A stretch of 64,000 nt of DNA from Anaerolineaceae bacterium (GTDB lineage: Bacteria; Chloroflexota; Anaerolineae; Aggregatilineales; Phototrophicaceae), in NCBI GenBank assembly GCA_026708325.1, contig JAPOVC010000006.1:1-64000 (forward strand), in the 5' to 3' direction. The notes under the pieces were generated by a model that worked only from the letters and a program-made list of their open reading frames with translations, ran no database searches and was not told where the DNA came from. Shown here piece after piece: positions 52,564 to 60,567 of this stretch. The position numbers and the translations under genes are program-made. Every line of letters begins with the position of its first letter. Within the stretch, counting starts at the first letter, position 1.

Positions 52564-53058
52564 TCAGGCCGTCGGTTCGTCTTTCACGCGAAACATGCCG
52601 CCAAGCAGACGTTCCATGGCGATGGTGTGGCTGGAGACGCCGCGGCGACGGAAGGAATCGCTGTCGCAGTGCCAGTTGCCGTCGCCGTAGCCGACCTCGT
52701 GGTCGCTGTTGAGGCCGCGCAGGGTCGCCTCGAAAGCGCGCACCCGGATACGGTCGCTCTCCTGGGCGTAGCGACTGGCCTTTTCGACGTCGCTGACGAC
52801 GTTCTGGCCGGGCGCGTAGGGCAGGGGCGGCAGGGGCAGCATGGGTCGCAAGAGGCGTTCGAGCGCCATGACGTGGGGGCAGATGCGATGGGCCTCAAAG
52901 CCCTGGCAACTGCAGCGCCAGCCCTCTTCCGCGAGCGTGATGTGGTAGGCGTCGTTGTCGCCGTCGAAGTGGATGTCGAGGCTGCGAAAGGTCACGCGCT
53001 CCGGCTCCTCGGCATAAAGGCGCGCCTTTTCGATCTGACTGATCATGCCATAGTCCAT
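52564..53058 (-). CDS. SWIM zinc-finger protein with a degenerate second copy
   Basis: 164 aa built from two tandem repeats of about 75 residues. Repeat 1 has the SWIM pattern CxCx8CxH (Cys49, Cys51, Cys60, His62). Repeat 2 aligns well (SDVEKASRYAQESDRIRVRAFE..., then AMERLLGG) but reads WHCDSDS...SSH, keeping one Cys and the His. Each repeat starts with a helix and a beta segment. SWIM domains bind DNA or protein. A perfect 7-bp inverted repeat (53072-53091) precedes the gene. Confidence 0.75.
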   Translation of the reverse strand: MDYGMISQIEKARLYAEEPERVTFRSLDIHFDGDNDAYHITLAEEGWRCSCQGFEAHRICPHVMALERLLRPMLPLPPLPYAPGQNVVSDVEKASRYAQESDRIRVRAFEATLRGLNSDHEVGYGDGNWHCDSDSFRRRGVSSHTIAMERLLGGMFRVKDEPTA

Positions 53059-53249
53059 GAATGGCTCCCCGTTCCGCCGCTTTGGGCGGAATCAAAACAC
53101 GCGCCGGCAATGTGCCCCGCGCGCGTCGTCGGACCCTGCGAACGTTGCTGTCACAACATCCGGGTATCATGCGCCGCATTTTAGGGGGTGCAATGGCTTT
53201 GTCAAAAAGAGACTGAGCGGGTTGCGGCGCTGGCAGCCTGGCGACGCGT

Positions 53250-54041
53250 TCAGCCGCCGATGGCCTCGCTGACGACGAGGTTTTCGAAGCCAACCTCGAC
53301 GCCCAGGCGATTGAAGGCGGTTGCAGCCAGCCCGACCTGCCCGTTGGCGAAACTGTTGTCCTGCACTTCCGCCACGAACTCCTCGTTGATGAAGAAGGCG
53401 AGGTAATCGTCGGCGCAGACGGCGCGCAGGTGGTTGCGCGCGCCGGGGCCGCGCTGGACCAGGTCCGAGGCCGTCCAGTCGCTGAGCGGGAAGACGTCGC
53501 GGCCGCGGGCGCGGAAAATGCCCCAGTTGCCGCTCCCCTGAATGAGAAAGAGATAACCGTCGCCATTGGCGATGGCCGCCGCCGCCGGCGGTTCCAGCGC
53601 GACGTCCGGGCCATCACCCTCCTGGCCGGCCTCGCCAATCGCCAGGAGCTCCAGCAGGGGCTCGCTCTCCATTTGCTGGCCGACCTGGCCGCGCAGGCGG
53701 CAGGCCACGCCCCAGGCGGCCTCCTCGCGCTCGCTGATCTGCTCGACGTCGACGTCGATGACCACGTTATCCAGGGTGTCGCCCCATTGCCCCCACCAGA
53801 TTTCGCTGTCGCCGCTGTTGACGCGAATGAGGTAACGGCCGTCGTCGATGCGCAGCGAGGCGTCAGTGTAGATGCCTTCCTCAAAGCTGTTCGGCTCCGA
53901 AAAGTCCCGCTCGAGCAGAGTCTCGCCGGCGCTGATCTCGCGCTCCGGGCCGCTGCTGCAGGCGACCAGCAGCAGGAACAGGGCCGGCAGGAGCAGCAGG
54001 TTGGACGGGATTCGGGTCACGCGCGCGGTACTCCGCTGCAT
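53250..54041 (-). CDS. Exported lipoprotein with concanavalin-like sandwich, unknown
   Basis: 263 aa. Signal peptide (PSNLLLLPALFLLLVAC) with lipobox VAC, so the mature protein is anchored by Cys. The rest resembles the beta-sandwich of DUF1080/laminin-G-like proteins (FSEPNSFEEGIYTDASLRI, FINEEFVAEV, FANGQVGL...VGFENLVV). No catalytic residues are seen. ATG 54041 is chosen because the longer frame only adds residues before the signal peptide. Minus-strand TGGTATGAT ends 12 bases before it. Confidence 0.72.
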   Translation of the reverse strand: MQRSTARVTRIPSNLLLLPALFLLLVACSSGPEREISAGETLLERDFSEPNSFEEGIYTDASLRIDDGRYLIRVNSGDSEIWWGQWGDTLDNVVIDVDVEQISEREEAAWGVACRLRGQVGQQMESEPLLELLAIGEAGQEGDGPDVALEPPAAAAIANGDGYLFLIQGSGNWGIFRARGRDVFPLSDWTASDLVQRGPGARNHLRAVCADDYLAFFINEEFVAEVQDNSFANGQVGLAATAFNRLGVEVGFENLVVSEAIGG

Positions 54042-54129
54042 CGGCACGAGGCTATCATACCAGCGCCGCCGCCCGCCGTGCAGGACGTTCATAAAGTATT
54101 CAGGTCAGGCGTGTGGTTGAGGGCGCCCG

Positions 54130-54387
54130 CTAACTGCCAGAATTTGCCCACTGCGAAATCAGGGCACTGAAGCCGGCCTGCAGGATCGCGGCAACGATGA
54201 TCCACACCCGGAAGGAACCGGCCAGGGCCCGCACTTCCCCTCGCAGGGTCTCGATTTCGGCTTTCAATTCGCCGCGGGCGGCTTCAATGTCTGCTTTCAA
54301 CTCTCCGCGGACATTTTCGAGACCGGCCTTCGTGGCCACGTGGTCGTAACCGCCCTCGAGTCGGGCCAGACGTTCTTCAGTACTCAT
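54130..54387 (-). CDS. Small coiled-coil membrane protein, DUF1640-like
   Basis: 85 aa. A charged coiled coil with repeats (ENVRGELKADIEAARGELKAEIETLRGEVRAL, residues about 23-55) is followed by one membrane helix (60-80). This matches the layout of small DUF1640/CCDC90-like proteins. AGGAGG precedes ATG 54387. Function unknown. Confidence 0.7.
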   Translation of the reverse strand: MSTEERLARLEGGYDHVATKAGLENVRGELKADIEAARGELKAEIETLRGEVRALAGSFRVWIIVAAILQAGFSALISQWANSGS

Positions 54388-54545
54388 GGAAACCTCCTGC
54401 GCCGGGCGCGTTCGCGTCGCGTGAGCGCCTGCCTTGTGTGCCCACAGGATAGCACTAAAGTTCCTGCCTGTCTCGCAGGCGGTGCGTGGTCGCTTCGCAC
54501 TGTGCCCGGCAAATCCGGCATCAGTCCGACCCGGCCGGCACATGC

Positions 54546-54551
54546 TACAAT
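54546..54551 (+). promoter_or_regulatory. -10 box of the protease gene
   Basis: TACAAT preceded by TGC (extended -10), 34 bases before ATG 54586. Confidence 0.45.
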
Positions 54552-54585
54552 GCGGCGCGCAGGCGCTGGCCGCGGGAGCGGATGC

Positions 54586-55662
54586 ATGAGCGTTGAAGAG
54601 GCGCTGCGGGCGCAGCGGGCAGCCCAGGGCGACCTGCTGCGGCGCGCCAACGTCGTCGGTGTGGCGGTGGGCAACAAGGGCAGCAAGATCGAGAGCGCCG
54701 GTGAGCAGGCCGTCGTGGTGCTGGTGGAACGCAAACTGCCGGTGGCGGCGCTCTCGCGGCGTGACCGTGTGCCGCGCGCCATTGACGGTATTCGCACCGA
54801 CGTTTATGAAGTGGGTTACCTGCGCGCGCTGGCCACCCCGCGCGACCGCTTTCGACCCAGCATGCCGGCCGGCGTCAGCATCGGCCATTACCAGGTGACG
54901 GCGGGCACGCTGGGCACGCTGGTCACCGACCGCCTGAGCGGCGAACGCCTCATCCTTTCCAACAATCACGTGCTGGCCAACGCCAACGACGCGCGTTCCG
55001 GCGACCCCGTGCTGCAACCCGCGTCGAGCGACGGCGGCAAAAACCCGGCCGACGTGGTGGCGCACCTGGAGCGCTTCATACCGCTGCACTTCATCGGCGA
55101 GCCGCCGCCCCGGCGGCAGCCGACGCGACGCGTCCGGCCCGCCAACAATGCCGGTCGTTTCCTGCGCATTCTGGTGAACATGATCAACACCATGAACAAA
55201 CTCTACGGCTCGGACTGGCGCGTGCAGACCACTATCGCGCCGGAGTCGGCGCTGGCCGCGCAGCAGGCGGCCCTGTCCAGCGGCAACAATTTCGACGCGG
55301 CGCTGGCGCGTCCGGTGGACCTGGCGATGTTCAACGCCGATATTCGCGGCATCGGCCGCGTGCGCGGCACGCGTACGGCGAGACTGGGCATGGCCGTGCG
55401 CAAGACCGGGCGCACCACGGACCTGACCAGGGGGAAGGTCATGCTGTTGAACGCCACCGTCAACGTCTCCTATGGCAAGAAGTCGGCGCGTTTCACCGGC
55501 CAGGTGCTGTCAACGCCGATGAGCCTCGGCGGCGATTCCGGCGCGCTGGTCGTGGATGCCAAGGAAAGGGTGGCGGTCGGGCTGCTCTTCGCCGGTTCCA
55601 CCCAGGCGACGATCTTCACGCCGATCCGGCCCTTGCTGGAAGCGCTGGACGTGACACTCTGA
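54586..55662 (+). CDS. Trypsin-like serine protease with N-terminal accessory domain
   Basis: 358 aa. Residues 1-80 form a small domain (NVVGVAVGNKGSK...ERKLPVAAL). The protease part has the catalytic triad His128 (LSNNHVLAN), Asp237 (NNFDAALA) and Ser318 (LGGDSGAL) in chymotrypsin order. A 40-residue insertion rich in Arg and Asn (about 170-210) sits between His and Asp. No signal peptide is seen. The next gene, nine bases on, encodes only the N-terminal domain. Confidence 0.82.
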   Translation: MSVEEALRAQRAAQGDLLRRANVVGVAVGNKGSKIESAGEQAVVVLVERKLPVAALSRRDRVPRAIDGIRTDVYEVGYLRALATPRDRFRPSMPAGVSIGHYQVTAGTLGTLVTDRLSGERLILSNNHVLANANDARSGDPVLQPASSDGGKNPADVVAHLERFIPLHFIGEPPPRRQPTRRVRPANNAGRFLRILVNMINTMNKLYGSDWRVQTTIAPESALAAQQAALSSGNNFDAALARPVDLAMFNADIRGIGRVRGTRTARLGMAVRKTGRTTDLTRGKVMLLNATVNVSYGKKSARFTGQVLSTPMSLGGDSGALVVDAKERVAVGLLFAGSTQATIFTPIRPLLEALDVTL

Positions 55663-55671
55663 GGAGCCGCC

Positions 55672-55932
55672 ATGGACGAGGACCGGCAGACGCGCCGGGC
55701 GATTCGCATCCAGGAGAAGTACAACGAGCAGTTGATGGCCCTGCCGAACGTGGTGGGGACGGCCGTCGGCCTGCGCAAGCGCCAGGGCCAGTTTACGGAC
55801 CAGGTCGCGCTGGTCGTGATGGTGGCGCGCAAGTTGCCGCGCGCCAGCCTGGCGACGGCCGAGCTCGTGCCGCGGGAACTGGAGGGCGTGCCGGTAGATG
55901 TGCTGGAGACCGGCGCGTTTCACAGCCTCTAA
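55672..55932 (+). CDS. Free-standing homologue of the protease N-terminal domain
   Basis: 86 aa. NVVGTAVGLRKRQGQ, VARKLPRASL, PRELEGVPVDVLETG align along their whole length with residues 20-78 of the preceding protease (about 40% identical). It is in the same operon. A role as propeptide-like chaperone or inhibitor of the protease, or as a subunit replacing its N-domain, is inferred. Confidence 0.72.
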   Translation: MDEDRQTRRAIRIQEKYNEQLMALPNVVGTAVGLRKRQGQFTDQVALVVMVARKLPRASLATAELVPRELEGVPVDVLETGAFHSL

Positions 55933-56011
55933 TCCAGCCCACTTGCGTTGAATCCCGGTCTGCGGCAGGATAGGGGCAGGGCAGGTTGCCTGCGGGCACG
56001 GGAGAACCACC

Positions 56012-57223
56012 ATGAGGCCAATCGCGAACGCTGCGGTAGCCCTGTCTGTATTCATGCTGCTGCTCACGCTGTCCGCCTGCAACCTGACTGTATCGCCCGG
56101 CCCGCAGGTGGAGGAGATCAGCGGCCCGCCGCAGGTGCAGATCCTGTCGCCCATGCCCAACTCGACCTATCTTGAGGGCGTGGCGGTCAACATTCAGGTG
56201 CAGGTGCGCAACGCCGGCGCGGACCTGGCGCGGGTGGACTTTGCGGTAGACAACCAGCTTTTCGATTCGCAGGCCAGCCCCAACAGCGCCGCCGCCGCCA
56301 CCTTCATCGCCTCCAGCAGCTGGACCGCCTCCGGCGCCGGCGCGCATTTGCTGAGCGTGATCGCCGCGCGCAGCGATGGCAGCAGCAGCGCCCCCGCCAG
56401 CGTCACCGTGACGGTGATCGGCCAGGGCGGACTCTCTGGCGACCGCGGGCCCGGCGGCAGTCCGGCCGATACGGATGGCGGCGGCGAGCAACCGCAGGAG
56501 CCCGAAGAGCCGCCCCCCGCAGCGCCCACCACGGTACCGGAGCCTACCTCCGACCAGCCGATGGCGCGGGTGCTGCGCGGCGCCTACGTGCGCGCCGGCC
56601 CGGACACGCGTTTCGCGCCGCCAATCGGCAGCATCGGCGCCGGCGACCAGGTCGAACTGCTGGCGGTCAACATTCACAAGACCTGGTACAAGATCAAGTA
56701 CTACAACGGCGAGGGCTGGGTCTTCGGCAGCCTGCTGGAAATCAGCGGCGACATCGACGACCTGCCGGCGGTCTGGGGCCCGCCCCTGCCGCAACCCACG
56801 GCCATCCCGCCGACCGCGGCGCCGGAAGTGGTCGTCGGCAACGTCAATCTGGTGGCCGGCAGCATGCGTCACAACCAGTCCGACGGCCAGATCAAATGCA
56901 ATGTGGGCTTCCAGGTGGAGATCGACGTGGCCAATCACGGCTCGTCGCGCTCGCCGGGCGGCAGCGTGCGCTTCCAGGACTACGCCACCAAGCGGGACGG
57001 CGGCCGGCTGGACAGCACAGAGGCCGTGGTGCACGGCACCTTCCCGCCCGTCGATCCCGGCAAGACCGTGAGCGCCAGCGCCCAGTTTTCAATCAGTTTC
57101 CATTTCAACGAGCAACACATTATGAAAGCCTTTATCAACCATGACGGCGCCATTCCGGAGACCAACCGCACAGACAACGAGGGCCACTTCACCTACACCC
57201 TGGTCAAGGGTGATCGCTGTTGA
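56012..57223 (+). CDS. Lipoprotein with Ig-like, SH3b and CARDB-type domains
   Basis: 403 aa. Signal peptide with lipobox (LTLSAC, Cys23), then an Ig-like domain with a Big-type strand pattern (40-135), a Gly/Pro/Glu linker, an SH3b domain (AYVRAGPDTRFAPPIGSIGAGDQVELL, YYNGEGWVFGSLLEI), a second Pro/Thr linker and a CARDB-like adhesive domain (285-400). A modular surface protein; the SH3b part suggests peptidoglycan contact. Confidence 0.8.
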   Translation: MRPIANAAVALSVFMLLLTLSACNLTVSPGPQVEEISGPPQVQILSPMPNSTYLEGVAVNIQVQVRNAGADLARVDFAVDNQLFDSQASPNSAAAATFIASSSWTASGAGAHLLSVIAARSDGSSSAPASVTVTVIGQGGLSGDRGPGGSPADTDGGGEQPQEPEEPPPAAPTTVPEPTSDQPMARVLRGAYVRAGPDTRFAPPIGSIGAGDQVELLAVNIHKTWYKIKYYNGEGWVFGSLLEISGDIDDLPAVWGPPLPQPTAIPPTAAPEVVVGNVNLVAGSMRHNQSDGQIKCNVGFQVEIDVANHGSSRSPGGSVRFQDYATKRDGGRLDSTEAVVHGTFPPVDPGKTVSASAQFSISFHFNEQHIMKAFINHDGAIPETNRTDNEGHFTYTLVKGDRC

Positions 57224-57257
57224 CCAGGAGACTTGTTGGCGCCTGAGTTTCGCGTTG

Positions 57258-58094
57258 CTACAGGTCCACGCGCAGCACGCGGTCGAGGCCGGCCAGGTCC
57301 TGGTAGACCTGCGCCTGACGCGGCCGCAATGCCCTGGCGAGGCGCAGCGCCTCCGCGCCCTGCTGCATGCCGATCTCCAGCAGGACCAGCGCGCCGGGTT
57401 GAGAGACGCAGCGCAGGTCTTCTAACAGCCGCCGAATGAGGTCCATGCCCTCCGCTCCGCCGTCCAGGGCGGTCCATGGTTCGTGGCGGCTGATTTCCAG
57501 CCCCGGCAGGTCAGCGCTGCGGACGTAGGGCAGGTTGGCCAGCAGCAGGTCCACGCGCTCGCCCCGCGCCAGCAGGGGATCCAGCAGGTCGCCCTGGAGA
57601 AAGGTCGGCCACACGCCGTGGCGGCGGGCGTTGACGCGGGCCACGGCCAGCGCCGCCGGGCTGATGTCCGTCAGGATGACGCGGGCGCGGGGCCGCAGCG
57701 CGGCGAATGCAATCCCCAGGGCGCCGCTGCCCGTGCCGACGTCCGCCACGGTTCCGCTGAAATCGTGAAGTGTATGGGCCAGGGCCTGTTCGAGCAGCTG
57801 CTCGCTTTCGGGCCGCGGGATGAGCACGGCCGGCGACACGTGGAAGTCGCGGTCGAAAAAGGCCTGGCGGCGGCGGACGTAAGCCAGGGGTTCGCCCCGC
57901 GCGCTGCGCGCGACGAGGGCGGAGAAGCGTCGCGCCTGGGGCGGGGTGAGGGGCCAGTCACCATGGGTCAGCAGCCAGGCGCGTCCCCGCCCGCTGACCT
58001 GGGCCAGCAGCAGTTGGGCGTCGAGCGCGGCCGTGTCGCTGCCGGCCCCCAAGGTCTGCGTCGCCGCTCGCAGGGCCGCGGCCACGGTCTTCAT
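57258..58094 (-). CDS. prmC: Release-factor glutamine methyltransferase PrmC
   Basis: 278 aa. Methylates the Gln of the GGQ loop in release factors. The N-terminal helical domain is followed by a SAM-binding fold (VADVGTGSGALGIAFA). Where PrmC normally has NPPY, this protein reads NLPY. The ATG overlaps the stop of yjjX by four bases. Converges with the CARDB lipoprotein gene. Confidence 0.9.
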   Translation of the reverse strand: MKTVAAALRAATQTLGAGSDTAALDAQLLLAQVSGRGRAWLLTHGDWPLTPPQARRFSALVARSARGEPLAYVRRRQAFFDRDFHVSPAVLIPRPESEQLLEQALAHTLHDFSGTVADVGTGSGALGIAFAALRPRARVILTDISPAALAVARVNARRHGVWPTFLQGDLLDPLLARGERVDLLLANLPYVRSADLPGLEISRHEPWTALDGGAEGMDLIRRLLEDLRCVSQPGALVLLEIGMQQGAEALRLARALRPRQAQVYQDLAGLDRVLRVDL

Positions 58095-58630
58095 GGACCG
58101 CCGAAGTGCAGGTCGCGGTTGCGCAGGGGGATGAGCGCCAGCAGGATGGCATGGGCGTAGTAGTCGCGGCGCGTCAGGACGTCGCCGGTGAGCAGGCCGA
58201 CCGAGCCGCTGCCCTGCTTGCTGTTTTGTTTGCCGAAGACCCGGTCGTTGGCGTGGCCCAGTTCGTGGCCGGCGCGCACGAGACGGGCGACCTCGTCCGG
58301 CAGGTCGTGGGTGGCCGTGCGGCTGCGACCGCTGAGCTCCGGCGCCAGCATCTGCACCCAGGCGAAGCAGCGCAACCGCCCGTCGATCTCCTCGATACCG
58401 CCCTCGATACCCAGCCAGAGTTGCGCCTGGGGGGCGGCCTCCCTGGCGCGGCGGGCGCGATTGAGCGCGCCCCGCAGGGTCTCGGCGTCGCTCATGGGCT
58501 GGTCGGCCACGCCGGAGGGCAGGTCTCGTCCCTGCACCCGCCAGGTCTGCTGCGGCAGCAGGCGCGTCAGGGCCAGGCGCAGGGCCTCAATCTTGACCGG
58601 GTTGGTGGAGGCGACGATGGCCAGGGGCAT
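58091..58630 (-). CDS. yjjX: Non-canonical purine NTP phosphatase YjjX-like
   Basis: 179 aa. IVASTNPVKIEALRLAL is the N-terminal phosphate-binding signature; GIEGGIEE, then GKQNSKQGSGSVGLLT and RRDYY complete the YjjX/ITPase fold. It removes inosine or xanthosine triphosphate from the nucleotide pool. Overlaps prmC. Confidence 0.9.
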   Translation of the reverse strand: MPLAIVASTNPVKIEALRLALTRLLPQQTWRVQGRDLPSGVADQPMSDAETLRGALNRARRAREAAPQAQLWLGIEGGIEEIDGRLRCFAWVQMLAPELSGRSRTATHDLPDEVARLVRAGHELGHANDRVFGKQNSKQGSGSVGLLTGDVLTRRDYYAHAILLALIPLRNRDLHFGGP

Positions 58631-58752
58631 GGTGGCTTTCGTAGGATGTCTTCGGCCCGAATGTTGACGCGCCGGCGGCGTGTGTCAAGTGGGGAAAGAC
58701 GAGGCGAGCGGACCGCAGTCCGCCCGCCAGGTTGTTGCTGAAGAGACGAGGG

Positions 58753-60471
58753 TCAGGACTTGCGCGTCCAGTCCTCGATGTTCCACATTTCGGAGTTCCA
58801 GCCGTTGACCCACACGCCTTCCAGGCGGTTGGAGATGCCGGAAACGCTGCCGCGGAAGACCAGCGGGATGAGCACGCCGCTGTCGACCAGCATGTCGTTG
58901 AGCTGGATGGTGAGCGCGGCGCGGGCGTCCTGGCCGCCGGTGCGCTTCAGCTCCTCAAAGAGTTCGTCGTAGGCGGCGTTGCAGTGGCGCGGCACGTTGC
59001 GGCCGAGCCAGCCGGTATCCGGGCTCGGTTCGTTGCCGCAGGTCCAGCGCACGAGGAAGTTCTCGGCGTCCGGCGAGCCGGTGCCGCTGGTGAACATCTC
59101 AATGTCGGCGTAGAACTTCTGGTAGGTATCCGGGCTGGCCGGGTCGCCACCGAAGAAGACGGCGGCGTCGATGTTGCGCAGCTCGGTCTCAACGCCGATT
59201 TCGGCCCACCACTGCTTGATCAGCGCCTGGGTGCTCTGGCGCACGGCGTTGGTGGAGGTCTGGTAGGTGACGCGCAGCGGATGGCCCATGTATTCGCGGA
59301 TGCCGTCGCCGTCGCTGTCAACGGCGCCGGCCTCGTCAAGCATGGCGTTGGCGGCGGCGATGTCCTGCATCAGGCAGCCCTGGTTGTTGGGCGAGACGTT
59401 GTGGGGCGGGCCGTTGACGATGTTGCAGGCGGGCTGGCCGCCGGCGCCGTAAAGCTGGCCGGCGATGATGTTGCGGTCAATGGCCATTGAGAGCGCCTGG
59501 CGGATGGCCTGGTTGCTGAGGAAGGGATGCGGATTGTTGATGGGGTCGATGGAGCGGGTCTCGGCCGGCAGGTCGGGGCTGGGGTTGGTCTGGTTGAGCA
59601 TGAGGCGCTCGACGCTGGAGGCGAAACCCACGTCCACGAAACCCATGCCGGCGGCTTCCATCTGCTGCAGCACGGCGGGCGAAATCTGCAGGTTCCAGGC
59701 GTAGTCGGCCTCGCCGGTCTCCAGCACGGCGCGCGCCGCGGATTCGGCGTCACCGCCGCCCTTGAAGACGACGCGCTGGAAGTGCGGCTTGCCCTCTTCA
59801 CGGTAGAGCGGATTGGCGTTGTAGGTCACCACGTCGTTGGCGCGAAACTCGTCGACGACGTAGGGGCCGGTGCCGATCGGGCCGAAGTTCTGGTCGGTGC
59901 AGGCGGCTGCGGCGGCGCCGACGCAATCGGCGAACTGCTCGCTGTGCAGCACGACCGAGATTTCACCGACGAAGGGGCCGTAGGGGTAGGGCTTGGGCTT
60001 GCCGAAAGTGATCTTCGCCGTGTAGTCGTCGACGGCCTCGACACTCTCAACGTCCTCAAACCACTGCAGGCCGGAGCAGCCGGTCTCGGGGTGGGTGCAG
60101 TACTGCCAGGAAAAGACCACGTCGGCCGCCGTCATGGGCTTGCCATCGGAGAAGACGACGCCTTCCTTCAGGTTCCAGGTGATGGTCGTCAGGTCTTCGG
60201 AGACGCCGCCGTTTTCCAGCGTGGGAATGCCAGTGGCGAGCACGGGCACGAGGATGCCGTCGGGGTTGATGTAGGCCAGGGGCTCAAGCACGAGCGAGGC
60301 GGCCTCGACGTCCTTGGTGCCACCGGAGAGGAAGGGATTGAGAATGGAAACGGCCTGCCAGTAAAGGATGTTCAGGGTGTCCTCCTCCTGCGCCGCGACC
60401 GGGGCGAAGGACCCCAGGATGATCAGCAGCGACAGCAGCAGCACAGTGCAACGTGTCAAAGTGCGCTTCAT
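58753..60471 (-). CDS. Solute-binding protein of an oligopeptide-type ABC transporter (family 5)
   Basis: 572 aa. Signal peptide (TVLLLSLLIILGSFAPVAAQ), then an SBP_bac_5 fold: SILNPFLSGG, LEPLAYINPDG, EGVVFSDGKPMTAADVVFSW, IGTGPYVVDEF. Delivers peptides or similar solutes to a permease. ATG 60471 is chosen; the open frame continues far upstream but only as Gln/Arg-rich sequence without meaning. AGGAG lies nine bases before the ATG, and TGCTATTCT at 60506-60514 is its extended -10. Confidence 0.9.
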   Translation of the reverse strand: MKRTLTRCTVLLLSLLIILGSFAPVAAQEEDTLNILYWQAVSILNPFLSGGTKDVEAASLVLEPLAYINPDGILVPVLATGIPTLENGGVSEDLTTITWNLKEGVVFSDGKPMTAADVVFSWQYCTHPETGCSGLQWFEDVESVEAVDDYTAKITFGKPKPYPYGPFVGEISVVLHSEQFADCVGAAAAACTDQNFGPIGTGPYVVDEFRANDVVTYNANPLYREEGKPHFQRVVFKGGGDAESAARAVLETGEADYAWNLQISPAVLQQMEAAGMGFVDVGFASSVERLMLNQTNPSPDLPAETRSIDPINNPHPFLSNQAIRQALSMAIDRNIIAGQLYGAGGQPACNIVNGPPHNVSPNNQGCLMQDIAAANAMLDEAGAVDSDGDGIREYMGHPLRVTYQTSTNAVRQSTQALIKQWWAEIGVETELRNIDAAVFFGGDPASPDTYQKFYADIEMFTSGTGSPDAENFLVRWTCGNEPSPDTGWLGRNVPRHCNAAYDELFEELKRTGGQDARAALTIQLNDMLVDSGVLIPLVFRGSVSGISNRLEGVWVNGWNSEMWNIEDWTRKS

Positions 60472-60505
60472 GCGAAATACTCCTCTGTCTGAATTACTGC
60501 CCGCC

Positions 60506-60514
60506 AGAATAGCA
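60506..60514 (-). promoter_or_regulatory. Extended -10 of the solute-binding protein gene
   Basis: Minus-strand TGCTATTCT, 35 bases before ATG 60471, giving a short leader with AGGAG. Confidence 0.5.
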
Positions 60515-60551
60515 CACTCGCCGCCGGATTCCAGAGTGCGCAGGCAGCGCC

Positions 60552-60560
60552 TGCTATACT
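60552..60560 (+). promoter_or_regulatory. Extended -10, leaderless start of the membrane protein gene
   Basis: TGCTATACT ends seven bases before ATG 60568. The transcript would begin at or one base before the start codon. Confidence 0.5.
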
Positions 60561-60567
60561 GCGCCCG

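Noticed and set aside
53072..53091. Hairpin TTCCGCC/GGCGGAA as a terminator
   Set aside because: It lies just 5' of the SWIM gene on the same strand, not after a gene end, and no T-run follows on either strand.
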